DNA of 64,000 nt from Prorocentrum cordatum (taxonomy: Eukaryota; Sar; Dinophyceae; Prorocentrales; Prorocentraceae): the NCBI GenBank assembly GCA_963575745.1, contig CAUYUJ010016060.1:590467-654466 (forward strand), read 5' to 3'. Each line of letters starts with the position of its first letter. Position 1 is the first letter of the stretch. Under the pieces are notes generated by a model. That model saw only the letters and a list, made by a program, of their open reading frames with translations, had not been told where the DNA came from and searched no databases. Of this stretch, positions 21,190-31,760 are shown one piece after another. Both the position numbers and the translations under genes were made by a program.

Positions 21190-22560
21190 GATCGAGAGAT
21201 GGATCTAGATTTTAAGTCCGACGACCGAAGATTTCCTGAGTGCCTGGAGCCCCCCAGGCATTCAGGAAGCTACCAACATAGATTTATTCTGAGTTACTGC
21301 GACTTCTTCGGCGTGGAACGCTCCTTACTTCCTCAAAGGACCTTCGCGCGTGAAAAAGTCATCATTCCTTCCCCACTCCTGCGAACAATCGTGCAAGCGC
21401 ATCGGGCGAACGCGGTGTCAGCAGGCACCAGGGAGATCAGAAGAACGAGCTGGTCGCTCGTCCAGGCTTCGAGGTCCCACCCGCCGAAGCAAGCGATCAT
21501 TTATTGCTTTGCCGGGGAAGGTCCGGAACAACGCGCACGGCGCGAAGCGCCAATGCAGTTTTGTGTATATATATATATATATTATATATACACATACACG
21601 ATGTACATGCTGCCATCGGTTTTTGCACGCCTCCTGCCCGTTGGGCAGGCGAATTGTTAAATGAACGCGAGTGTGCGGAAAGACGAGAACACACGGGAAC
21701 CATGCTAAACCTCGGTTGCGGCAGTTGTGTGGGAACACAATTGCACATATAGAGTTGCAACTATATGACCCTGATAGCCTCGACGTCTGGCGGCACGGCC
21801 CGCACTGACAGACGTGTGCACTGTGCGCATTGTTTGCGGTGAACACGCCACCATCCATCGGAATCCAGAACACACGTACTATGGAAACTCAATTTGCGAC
21901 CTAACGATGTGACATTGACAGTGCTCTGGTTCAGCTTTACTGTAAATTGGCTGATGCGTGTTGATACGCACCATCTCACACAGAACAACAAAAGCCAGCC
22001 ACCAACACTTCAGCCTGACCGTGCTTTCATGGATGATGCCACAAAGTGCAGGTAACACACGGGCGATGTATCTTTTAAGGTTTGCCCGCACTTTGAAGCT
22101 AAACCCGTCGTGGACCACGTGGGTCAGCGGCATATGCCTTTCTTGCCCCGTAGTGCCTGGGCCAGGCTGGCTTTCCTCACCTTTATGCTATCTACCACTG
22201 CGTGGCACGCGGTTGGCCGCCATCGCGGTCACCCCGACGCCCACCCAGCGCACGGCTGCAATCGAGTCACCATCTTCCATGGTGGCCAGGCTCGCGTTGC
22301 GCTGCCAGCTCCACCCTGGTGCACGCATCTGCCTCCTGGATCGCTGGTCGCCAGGCCAACGCGTCGATCATCATGGGCATGCGCGCCTCGCTTCGGGCGC
22401 CATCCACCCGCCGCTGTGCCCCCAGCGACATCAGCAGCCAGGCGGTGTTTGGGCGCCCCTCTGCGTGGCCCTCGATGTCGACAGTGTCATTCCCAAGTTT
22501 GCCGACAGTGGCTCGGGCGCAAGACCCAGCGCCGCGGCCCCCTGCTCAGAGAAGAACGCT
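21190..22560. other. non-repetitive stretch with possible coding remnants
   Basis: One of the few complex-sequence stretches. It has a (TA)n run at 21,562-21,600. On the minus strand, 22,133-21,879 reads as an 84-codon frame of ordinary composition containing ANLKRYIARVLPALCGIIHE. About 22,550-22,320 is also open and reads VDIEGHAEGRPNTAWLLMSL. The two could be exons or a decayed element. I recognise neither. Confidence 0.3.
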
Positions 22561-22770
22561 TTAGGAGGAGGAGGAGGATAAGGAGAAGGAGGGAGGAGGG
22601 AGGAGGAGGAGGAGGAGGAGGAGGAGGTGGAGGAGGAGGAGGAGGAGGGATGGATGAAGAGGAAGGCGGAAGGGGAGAGCGGAGCGAGGCAGTATGAGGT
22701 TGAGGACGAGGGCGAGGACGCACGAGGATGAGGATGAGGATGAGGATGAGGATGAGTATGATGATGATGA
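22561..22770. repeat. (GGA)n and (GATGAG)n array
   Basis: A GGA run to about 22,650, then GATGAG hexamers at 22,727-22,760. Confidence 0.9.
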
Positions 22771-22899
22771 CCAGTGTAAACCCAGAATTCATCAACGATA
22801 TTGCAACGAACCTTTCCTCCACGTTCCCTTTTTTCATTGGCCCCTACAAGGGTTCATTCTCACTCTTGGAAGTGCCCCGTTGGAAGACATCCGTTTGAA

Positions 22900-23430
22900 C
22901 ATCCTGACCTGCGCCAGAACACCATTCTTTCGATGCCAACGCCACGAGTTACCGTTACTGTTGCGTCTTGACGGTCGCGAATCGCGTCAGAACGCCGTTC
23001 CTGGGATTTCAACACGTGAATCAATGTAATTGTTGCGTCCTGAGAGTCCGACGTCGTTCCCAACAGCCATGCCTGGGACGTTAGTCATGGGAATCCTTGA
23101 ACGTGGTGTAAGCTCTTCAAACGTATCTGCGTGGATCCAGAGCGATCACCCCACATGTTCAAAAGGGACCGACCCCCCATTCGTGAAACTCTTGCTGTTT
23201 TTGTAAGGCGAATGTGCGCAGCGCCAAGGCGAGAGCCACATGATGGAAGCGACCCGCCATCCATCCGCGACGCTCTGGCACACTTTAAGACGACTGTGCG
23301 CTGCGCTAAGGCGAGAGGCACATGTTGAAAACCACCCGCTCCATATCCGTGAAACCGTTGCACTTCTTGAGACGAACGCGCGCGGCGCCAAGGCGAGATC
23401 CACACTGTGAAAACCACCTGCCCTCCATCC
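22900..23430. repeat. about 82-bp tandem repeat, degenerate
   Basis: GCGC(C/T)AAGGCGAGA occurs at 23,221, 23,303 and 23,385 (82-bp steps). Each is followed by a CACAT/CACACTG block and a CCATCCATCCG block. More diverged copies extend upstream to about 23,100, and possibly 22,900. Confidence 0.75.
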
Positions 23431-23586
23431 GTTCAAGTCCTGCAGGTGTTCCGCTCAATGACCCTACACGGTGAGGAAGGTACTGGTGACGCGCCCTGCC
23501 CGCCCTACCGACACGCCTTGGGGCGCGACGGGGAGATGTCATCTATAAGGGAAGAGGAACTGAGAGAGGAAGCGGAGGAAGAGGAT

Positions 23587-23743
23587 TAGGGGGTGACATG
23601 CGAACCCTGCCCCTATCCCCCACGATTTCTGAGAGGGAGGGTGGGTTTACTTCGGTAGGGAGCTCCTGAGCGAAGTGAACCCCACCCTCCCCCTCAGAAA
23701 TCGTGGGGGGTAGGGGTAGGGTTCGCACTCACATGGCCTCCTA
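23587..23743. mobile_element. palindromic element, family C, copy 1
   Basis: A 157-bp near-palindrome. Its arms carry GCGAACCCTGCCCCTATCCC and, on the other strand, GCGAACCCTACCCCTACCCC. The inner stems CAGAAATC / GATTTCTGAG and GGTTTACTTCG / CGAAGTGAACC meet at GGGAGCTCC. It is flanked by AGGAAGAGGA (23,576) and AGGAAGTGGA (23,744), a probable 10-bp target duplication with one mismatch. The second copy is at 38,075. Confidence 0.85.
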
Positions 23744-23789
23744 AGGAAGTGGAGGAAGAGGACGAGGCGGAAGCCCCTCGCCGAGGCTC

Positions 23790-23990
23790 TGGCAGGTCCA
23801 GGGGGCCAAGCTGCAGCCGCTGGCGCGGGCGGGGGGGGCCGCCGGGGCCCGGCGGGTGGCCGCCGCGGCGAAGCTGGTGGCGGCCGCCGCTCCGCGGGCG
23901 AGGCACACCGTGAAGACCGCCGTGAAGCGGAAGGCTCGGGTGAGGACGGAAGCGGAAGGCTACGGTCGAGGATTTCGGCTGAGCGTGTCG
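23790..23990 (+). CDS. possible exon, unrecognised
   Basis: After GGCTCTGGCAG a frame reads VQGAKLQPLARAGGAAGARR and then Ala/Lys-rich sequence ending AEGYGRGFRLS. It is basic and Ala-rich. It could be a host exon next to the family-C element, or chance openness in GC-rich DNA. No family is recognised. Confidence 0.25.
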
Positions 23991-24495
23991 CACCCTTGGT
24001 CCGCCTGAGGCCCCGCCCGCCTGTGCTCTGTCTCCCCAATCAGAGCTTTGCGAGGCCCGCCTAGCTTTTCACCGGAAGAGGCTCGCTCTCGACCCGCAGA
24101 CCAAAAAGTGTCGCGCCCCTGGTTCTGGCCCACCGCGATTCTGCGCGACACGCGGGCCATCCTTCTACTTCCGAGCAGCAGCGTCCCGAGCCCTTCCTGG
24201 CCTCCCGCCCCGCAGAGCGGGGCGGCACGCTACCAGCTCGCGGGGCACAGCGTGCAAGGAAAGGCGGCGGAGGAAAGAAGGCACAGCATGGAAGTAAGCA
24301 TACTTCTATCGCGACACAGCAAGGTAGGAAAGACGGCGGAGGAGGAGGAGCACAGTCGCGGTTTGAGGATGGAGGCTTGAGAATTCTGGACTTCGTTTTT
24401 GTTGGCCCTCTGAGGTCTTCTGTTCGCCATGGTTGGATTCACATCGAAGTTCTGGTCAACACGCCCTCCAGGAAAGTCAAGAGGTTAGATTATTA

Positions 24496-24560
24496 GGAGA
24501 GAGGAGGAGGAGGAGGAGGAGGAGGAGGAGGAGGAGGAGGAGGAGGAGGAGGAGGAGAAG
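24496..24560. repeat. (GGA)n microsatellite
   Basis: About 20 GGA units. Confidence 0.95.
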
Positions 24561-24799
24561 CAGGATAATGTGGAATAGGAGCAGGAGGAGGAGGAGCAGT
24601 CGCAGGAGCATAAACATGAGCAGCATCGTGTTTCTCGCTAGCGAGGTCCTCGCTGCAGGAGGACGAGGAGGAGGAGAAATCAGGCTTTGGAATGTTTTTG
24701 ATTGTGGGGCCGTCTTCAGGACCCCAGACCAGGATAATACAACCCGCGGCAAAAGAACGGGTCCCAGGTCGAGAGAAGAAGAACGCAATACGTCGGCCT

Positions 24800-25045
24800 G
24801 GCGCCAGGAGGAGGAGGATGAGGAAGAGGAGGAGGAGGGAGGAGGAGGAGGAGGAACAGGAGGAACATCAGCAGCACGAGGATGTGGGGATGAGGAAGAG
24901 GCGAGAGGCGAGAGGATGAGGAGGAGTGTGATGAGTATACGGGGAGGAGCATATGAACGAGGACGAGGACGACAACCATGAAGAGGACGAGAAAGATGAA
25001 GACGAGAATGAGGAGGAGGAGGAGGAGGAGGAGGAGGAGGGGAGA
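24800..25045. repeat. GGA/GAT-rich purine tract
   Basis: Degenerate GAGGA and GATGAG units. Frames here are Glu/Arg-rich on one strand and Ser/Leu-rich on the other, and no gene is supported. Confidence 0.75.
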
Positions 25046-25299
25046 TGAGGAGAGAGTGAGGAGGGAGGACATAGGAGAGGAAAGGAAACAGGGGGAGATG
25101 GGAGAGAGGTCAGGCTAGGCACGCTCGCGCCATGTGTGACATCCTGCCTGTCCCGCCCATCCCTTCCCATTGTGCTGATGCTTCTCTGTCCGCCGACGGG
25201 CGTCACAGCGGACGTGACACCCCGAAAGGACCCTGCCGTGTAGTGCGCAATCAGAGGTGTGAAGTTGCATACATCGCGGCAGGAATGAGCAACATGAGG

Positions 25300-25520
25300 T
25301 ATGAACTTACCAAAGCCCTCGAAGTCCCTGACACTAAGAAACATACGCAATAACGAATAACATCGGGATGTTCTCACACCGCTGCGCTGGTGACTCAAGG
25401 GCCCTATCAAGGTTTGGGCCAAAGGACAGCACGGTCCGGGCTGCAATTTGCCCCCAGCTCGTGATTATAATGCAGTGCATGCTCTGCTTTTCTCTTGCTA
25501 TGCTGCCTACACAGATGTAC
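25300..25520 (-). repeat. 3' LTR of the copia element
   Basis: It matches 33,269-33,488 from TATGAACTTA to CACAGATGTAC at roughly 80-85% identity by eye, including CGAATAACATCGGGATGTT and TATAATGCAGTGCATGCTCT. Confidence 0.9.
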
Positions 25521-25655
25521 GTCGAAGGGTAAAACAAATTGCGGGAAACGACACTCCCTAGATATGAAGTGTGAAACACCGAAATTCCACTGATTTGAAG
25601 CGCAAGGAATACTGCTAGCAAAGCATAGAGCACTAAGCAAAGGGTGAGGCTTCAT

Positions 25656-26510
25656 TCACGTGAAGCTCGTCTTGGCGTCATCTCTCGGTGACTTCATCTC
25701 GTTATACTGTATGCTGGGTTCCTCCATCTCGATGGTGATCCCGCCTGCTCTCTTGAACCCTTGCGTTTTGTGGCAGAACCGCCACTGGTCGCCCATCAAA
25801 CAGTAGGTAACCATGCTCTGGACTCCAATTGTCCGCTGTCGAATCTTCTGGTACTTGCAGTCGCTGTTCTTGTTGTTGCTGATCGTCTCCTTGGCCACGG
25901 TCTGATCGAACTTGTCGCTGGATTCCGTCTAGATCGGGGTTGGAGTAGTGCCTTGTTGGTCCACAAGCTTCTGTAGCAAGTAGTAGGTCACTGGCATGGC
26001 CACCAGCATACCCATCATCATAAATACTAATGCGTCCCGGGCACCTCCAGAAAATCACGAAGATGTCATTGCCTCGTCGTAGTGGTACCTGTACCCGTTG
26101 TTGTAGCCGTCCTCTGTGTACGTAGCCACTGACTTGCAACAGCATGTTGCAAAGACTGCCAACTGCATTAGTGGTGACCTGGATGACCTCGTAGCTGATG
26201 ACATCTCCAGTCTACTCGTCTTGATGATATCCTGCCTCTCTGCTTTGGTCTTTCTCTTGGCTGCGGTATAGGTAGGGTCATGTTGAAGCTGTAGCCGTCC
26301 AGCTCGACGCCTGTCCGCGAATGGCTGCCGTGCTGCCAACATTGTGAGTCCATCTGCGTATTGACGCTCTGAAACATCCCATTTCCACTGCGTTCTCGTA
26401 GCTTCAATCCGCTCGTGTAATGCTAGAACTTCGATGCCAGTACGCTTGTCCTGGAAGCTGGAGATGCTTTCCTTCTTGGCTGCGTCGTACAGTGCCTTGG
26501 CATCGATCAC
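25656..26510 (-). pseudogene. copia RNase H domain
   Basis: The 26,510-26,055 frame carries the RNase H end of copia polyproteins: DAKALYDAAKKES and then VLALHERIEATRTQWKWDVS, followed by ADGLTMLAARQPFADRRRAG. This matches the D-A-K-x-L-Y-D, h-x-E-h-x-x-h and A-D-x-L-T-K blocks of the family. Downstream the frame shifts. The ending (26,145-25,656) can be read only piecemeal, in two overlapping frames. Confidence 0.8.
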
Positions 26511-26659
26511 GAGTGCTGATTATCCTGCGTAGTGGGTGCTGCTGTCGTCGTTGATGTCCACGTTGTCGTAGATGAGTGCCGCCCAGAACCGACCGCTTCG
26601 TGAACTCCAGTGCGTCCATCCCTGCTGCCGCCGCCTGAGATTCCGCATGAAGCGGAGAC

Positions 26660-26780
26660 CGTGTTTCCCTACGCCGACGTCGCCGATGCATCGCCGACGT
26701 CGACGATGCATCGCCGATGCATCGGCGATGCATCGGCGGCGATCCTCCGACCTCATCGACTCGGACCCCATCTAGGAGGC
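26660..26780. mobile_element. GATGCATCG foldback sequence inserted in the copia element
   Basis: Short palindromes CGATGCATCGCCGA/CGGCGATGCATCG are followed by GGCGGCGATCCTCCGA and GACTCGGACCCC. The latter match the right arms of the elements at 5,703-5,852 and 37,865-38,002. It lies upstream of the RNase H segment and interrupts the polyprotein. Confidence 0.6.
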
Positions 26781-27027
26781 CTCCATCATTGGCGTCTACT
26801 GGCTGGCCCTTCGTTATCCTTGTGAGTTTGAAGCACTTTCAATCATCGACGCTGAAATCCGAGTCCTCGCCGTTGAGAACTTATGAATGACACGTCATAA
26901 TCACGTAGCCTCCTTGACTAGATCCGTCTTTCCGTATTTCCCACGCTGCGCCCGTCATTGCCACCAAAATTATGTCATTGACCTTCCTGATCTTCGTCAT
27001 CCTCAGTCCCACGTCCGCATTCTGCTT

Positions 27028-27914
27028 CTAGAACCCTAGCGTCTTGTTAAACTCCTTCGCTGTCGCCACTGTTGTCGTAGGAAGTTGCCCTTGGTGGATG
27101 TTGACCGATGCTGAGGTGTGTGGGCACGCCTGGGAACTTGGCCACTGTAGCGCTCCTAACAATCCTCGAAGTTGTCGTATCTTGTTAGGGTTAAGTAGAC
27201 GGTCGTTGTCGCCATTCTTCTGGTCGATCGTGATCGGCTTGAGGTTGGAGGCGTACGTCTGCATCTTGATGTAGATCTCGGTGCTATTGGGCTGTGTGTT
27301 GTCCCAGTGAGTCGTTTGGTGTGGGTCCGATCCGCAGTACTCCATCTTGTCCTCCTCGATCCACTTCCGAAACTTGAACTTGCTCTTGACTGCCTCGATG
27401 ATAGCGCTGTAGTTGCTTCCGTGCCGGCGACCGCCTCCTCCAAGCAGCTCGTCCACATACAGTAGTTAAGACCGTCGCAGGTTTCATCCTTGTCGTAGCT
27501 CACGAATAGACACGAGTCCAGTGGGTGTTGCTTGAGGCCGCTGGCCTTGAGGTCGTCAACTGCTCGTTGCCACCAACGTCGTGGTGCATTCACCTGTCCG
27601 CACATGGGCTTGATCAGCTTCATCAGCGTGTCTGGCTCGATGCCCATGAGGTCTGTTGCGTCTCGAGGTGTTTTCGCGTAGAGTACTCGTTCTTGGGGTC
27701 CCCTTTGAAGAAATGCCGTAGCCACGTCTGCGGTCCACAGCCTCCATCCGTTGTTCACCGCCAGTTGCATAGTCAGCTGACGTCCCAATCTCGATGTTGT
27801 AGGTGATGCCGTTGGTACCTTATAATCGAGTGCGTCTGGGTCGTTGAAGCCCTGGAGTACTAGGCGTGCATTGGCTCTTGGAGGGCCATCGTCGTTCTTG
27901 CTTCACTTCAATAC
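27028..27914 (-). pseudogene. copia reverse transcriptase domain (RVT_2 type)
   Basis: 27,788-27,460 carries WRLWTADVATAFLQRGPQER, with the motif-A Asp, followed by NAPRRWWQRAVDDL and QHPLDSCLFVSYD. The frame then shifts by one, and the catalytic loop reads LLYVDELLGGG. The usual YVDD is YVDE here, if the alignment is right. From 27,456 to 27,028 the new frame continues through SKFKFRKWIEEDKMEYCG and RLLNPNKIRQLRGLLGALQW, the conserved Y-R...LGxLxW region. The shift and the altered active site make it non-functional. Confidence 0.85.
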
Positions 27915-29198
27915 TCACTTGGCCTTCAGGATACGCTTGTGATCGTCTGTTCCTGTCGGCTTGTGGAATTCCCAGACCCCGTTGCCGAACAACTCATCTA
28001 GCTCATCCCTTTTACCTTCCATAAACGCCGCTCTCTCGTGAGGTGTCATGCTCCTGGTGCTGACCTCAGCGTAAATGTTGTTCAGTTTGGCGTCCTTGCC
28101 GTCGAACTCCCATCCAAACGGTCGGTCCTCGTCCTCTAGCATGAGTTGCATAGCCGCGAGCTCGTTGTCAGCACCGTCGTCGCCCACTGGTTGGGCAACT
28201 GATGTCGCGTCTGACATTGGTGGTCCTCGGTAAGCTCCTCCAGGTGGGGTGAAGATGTAAGCTTCAGCCGCGTCCAGTCGCCTGCGACTCTCCCTTAGGC
28301 TAGAGTTCGCCGTAGCAAACGTAGGTGCCTGTGTCGCCGCTCCTGAAGATGCCGACATTGCTGGGCCCAACGTCGCTGGTGTTGGTGCTTGTGGTAGCGA
28401 CTGCTCTTGAGTTCGTGGGGATGGTTGTGGTTGCTCGGCTGGCGTTGTCGTCTTGGTAGGTGGCGTAGTAGGCATTGGCTCCTGGTCCGTTTGACCTTCG
28501 CTCGGTGGAGGCGTGTGCCGGGGCGTCTCTGCTTGCCCCATTGGCTCATCCTCCGAGGGACTCGGCAGTCTTGGAGGGGCAGGCGGTGATGGCGATGTTG
28601 CCATCGATGACGAAGCCGCCGCTCCTGTGGTTGCTGCCGTCGCGGTTGGTGCCGGAGCCGATGGCGGTGGTGATCCTCTCTGCCTTTTTAATGGTGGCCC
28701 GTCTCCTGGTCCGTCGTCGTCGTCATTGATGTCCATGTTCGAATCGCCGGGTGCGTCGAACGGCTGCTGATGCGAGCTGACGTCGTGGAACTGCGTAACC
28801 CTTGTCCTCTTCATGTTTCCCAGGGTCTCCTTGGCTTGCGTGAGGTTCTCGAGTAGGACGCATCCTTGATCACTCACGTCTGGCCGAATGTCCTCAGGTG
28901 CACAGCGTAGCAGCTGCGTGCCATGAACGATCCAGTAGATCCTCGGCCCGCTCTCATCCTGCCTCATCTCCTTGGAGACCACAATCGCGGGTCCTTTCCA
29001 CTTGTTCTTGATGAGCTTGTTGGTCTTCCCTTCGCGCCAGTAGGAGCAACGCTGACCAATAGCTAAGTCGTGCTTGAGCGCGATGTGTCGACGTAGCAAC
29101 GCCCGTCGTAGCTTTGCTGAGGCGTCCGCGTTCATAAATGCCGTAGCCGCCATCAATCTCCTCTCCAATACGTTCTTGAAGTCCCCGTCCTCCTTCAT
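27915..29198 (-). pseudogene. copia integrase C-terminal domain and linker to RT
   Basis: A 427-codon frame. Its first 100 residues include GQRCSYWREGKTNKLIKNKW and KGPAIVVSKE, the integrase C-terminal DNA-binding block. A long Pro/Ser/Thr-rich linker follows (about residues 150-290). It ends with YAEVSTRSMTPHERAAFMEG and GVWEFHKPTG, which lead into the reverse transcriptase. The inserted foldback pair lies just upstream. Confidence 0.85.
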
Positions 29199-29216
29199 CT
29201 GTTACAGGGCCGCTGT

Positions 29217-29443
29217 CAGAGCCCCGAATCATCAGGGGTAACTCGGGTCAGGGATAACTCGGGTTCGTTTTTCGGGAATCCAAACCCGAGTTACCCCGGA
29301 CCCGAGTTACCCCGCATAACTCGGGCGTCCAGAGCCCCACATCATCAGGGCTAACTCGGGTCAGGGCTAACTCGGGTTCCTTTTTCGGGAATCCAAACCC
29401 GAGTTACCCCGGACCCGAGTTACCCCGGATAACTCGGGCGCCC
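29217..29443. mobile_element. two tandem 113-bp foldback units inserted in the integrase
   Basis: CAGAGCCCC begins at 29,217 and 29,330. Each unit contains GGTAACTCGGGTCAGGGATA-like sequence and its approximate inverse ACCCGAGTTACCCCGGACCC, so each can fold on itself. The pair separates the integrase core (right) from its C-terminal domain (left), so it entered after the retrotransposon. Confidence 0.8.
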
Positions 29444-29449
29444 AACGCT

Positions 29450-30290
29450 GGTGAGTACTTGTCGCTGGAGTTGGTCATGGTAGCTGTAGGCTCCATTCCT
29501 AAAACCAATTGGCATGGTGAATAACCCTTCGTGAACGCCAACCGATTGACTTGGTGCGGTACGTAGATACAAGCTTCTGTAACCAAATCCTCCGTGATCG
29601 ACGTCCGCCCGCGACGATCAGTAGTGTCGGCACAATGCAGTTCAATTGTTTCCCGAAGAACCTGCTGACGTCGCTTGACAACTCCTAGACTTGAATGCGC
29701 CTCGCCTGCTGCAATGACGACGAAATATTATGCTGCTCCAAACACTGTAAAGCGCTCCGAAGCAAAACCTGACCCATCATCGGTACGTAGCTCTCCCATG
29801 GGTCCGAACTGTCTGATCCAGACTCGCTCGACTGCCTTGACTAGCTCCTCGGCCGTCCCCGTCTACCATGGAAACAACTGCTGCCTTGCCTGTCGCCGTC
29901 TTGATCACGTCAGTGTAGACGATCTCGCTAAATTTGGTGACCTGTTTTGCCGAAGCGTTGGGTGCCTTAGCTGGTCGCTGTCGTGACATGCAGTGTTCGC
30001 AACGGTACTTTGCCGCGCACTGAAGTACTATCTCCTGAGCGCCTGCTTCCTGTAGTTGCCGATGTAGAACTGCTGGATTGTGATGTCCCATGTTCCGGTG
30101 CAGTCGCTTTACGTAGCGTAGAGCGTCGGTGCCGTATTGCTTTTGAAGTCGTGCGTGAGCGTGGGCCTCTCGATGGGATTCAGAACGGCCTTGCTTGGTG
30201 CTCTCCTCGGACTGGATGGAGTCCTCGACTGGATAGATCTCCTCAATTTCGGGCTCGACCATGACTTGTGCCATCGTAGTTGCCATGATG
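29450..30290 (-). pseudogene. copia integrase (zinc-binding and DDE core)
   Basis: 30,286-29,850 encodes the HHCC zinc-binding module (RLHRNMGHHNPAVLHRQL ... YRCEHCMSRQRP) and the first core Asp (FSEIVYTDVIK). After a frame change the core continues with WIRQFGPMGELRTDDGSGF (second Asp) and then EAHSSLGVVKRRQQVLRE. The third acidic residue of DDE integrases is expected in this last block (VVERR), but Lys is found. It ends with YVPHQVNRLAFTKGYSPCQL. The substitution and frameshifts indicate a dead enzyme. Confidence 0.88.
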
Positions 30291-30567
30291 AATGGGTAGT
30301 CCTCCGACTGCTTGGTGCGCCGATTTCCTTCGAGTAGGTCGTGTCAATGAGAGCGATCACATCGCTCGCTGAGGATAGTGGCCATGAGCTTCTTGGTCGT
30401 CTTGATCATCGTAGGCTTGTTGACCATGTTGCTGCTGCCCTCGATCTCGTGACCATACATGCACTGGCCGAACCTGGCGTACTCGCCGTGTAAGCTGCTG
30501 AATGCCACGGTGTGCCAAGCCCTCGACGTGGCGAGATCTTCAATATTTGCATGACAGTTGCCTCCTG

Positions 30568-30880
30568 CTAGATGCGATAGACATTGGCCGTAAACTGTAG
30601 ATGTATTCGGTGATGCCACTCTCGTAGGTCGGTGCGATACTCCTTCCAACCGGGATGCTGGTGGATGCTGAGCTCCTGCATGTTGGACCAGGGCCCGCAC
30701 GTAGGCGAGAGGTGGACCTCGTCGGGCTGCTCTTCCTGAAGCTTCTTCAGAAACGCCTTCTGGTGGTCCTCCTTGGCGAAGTTCCATCCGGCACTGAGCC
30801 CGAAGGTCTCCACGCGCGCTCCTAGGTCACGGAGTGCTTGTGAGAGTCTGGCCTCTCTTGCGTAGACCTCTCAAACCGTG
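30568..30880 (-). pseudogene. extra domain between copia protease and integrase, methyltransferase-like
   Basis: The minus-strand frame reads EVYAREARLSQALRDLGARV, then ETFGLSAGWNFAKEDHQKAF, then DEVHLSPTCGPWSNMQELS. The first block resembles a SAM-binding motif I (acidic residue, aromatic, small loop, then L-S-x-A-L-x-x-x-G). The last resembles motif IV of DNA methyltransferases (h-x-P-x-C with a downstream Met-Gln). I recall similar blocks in dinoflagellate copia polyproteins, and cytosine methyltransferases have been reported in some dinoflagellate retrotransposons. Homology here is an inference. The upstream reading frame is interrupted. Confidence 0.5.
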
Positions 30881-30947
30881 CGTCGTTTCGTGCATCGTTG
30901 GTGAGCTGCTCGTCACAGCGTCTGCAGGTGCTGGTCGCTGGCGTGCT

Positions 30948-31760
30948 TTACTTGAGAGTCGATCTTCTGGATGAAGCTGGTCGTGGCCTGCTGGATGGCA
31001 CTGAGGTTGCCGTCGTCGGTGCTGAGCCTGATCTCGTCGGAGGGCGGTATCTGTAGACACCACCAGGTCTCCGATCGACTGGCTCGATGGATTTCGTAGT
31101 AAAACACAAGCTTTCATAGGAAGTGTGCTGTTGACACTCCCACTGCTTCATGTAGGATCCGCAGCAGCTTAACTGTACCACTCGTCGGGGACATGCTTCG
31201 GAATGAGGTCGCTGTAGAGCCTGCTCCCACTGTTTGCCGTCGCTTCTGGAGTCCGGCATGTAGACGTTGTCCAGAGACTCCAGGCCTCTCATCGTCTCGT
31301 TGCTGGGATCTAGGAACTGAGCTGCGTCGGTTGGCTCGAACTCGATATCGATCCTCTGGTGAATCGTGTCCTCGTCCATCTCCTCTAGCAGGTCCACGGT
31401 GTAGTCACCTTGGGGAGAGAGGGTGGCTGCCTCGAACTCGCCCACGTTCCAGGACACCATCTGCTTGGAGCAGTCAACTTGTACCTCGAACTCCTCAAGC
31501 AATGGCCTGGGAAATAAGATTGAAGTTCGTCCCGGTACCACGTAGATGCAGAGCGTCCCTGACTTCTGTTTGAAACTGGCAGGTATGGTTCCACACCACT
31601 GCGCGTACTCGACCTTACCGTTTCCGGATCGGAATGGCCTTCGACATTCGTAGAACTTGAGGTCCTGGATGAAGTAGCCTTTCTGCTTGCAGTCTGCCAC
31701 GTAGTCCTTGACCGTCTCCGAGCCCGACATAGCGTGGTGGCTCCAAAGTCCATGACTCCG
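30948..31760 (-). pseudogene. copia protease region
   Basis: The Gag frame ends with GVMDFGATTLCR. The protein resumes one frame over at 31,730 with MSGSETVKDYVADCKQKGYF. Copia proteases have D-[ST]-G-A at this point, so DFGA is a substitution of the residue after the catalytic Asp. The remainder (SGTLCIYVVPGRTSILFPRP, FEVQVDCSKQMVSWN) fits the retropepsin-like beta-sheet and flap. It runs on through an acidic linker to about 30,950. Confidence 0.75.
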
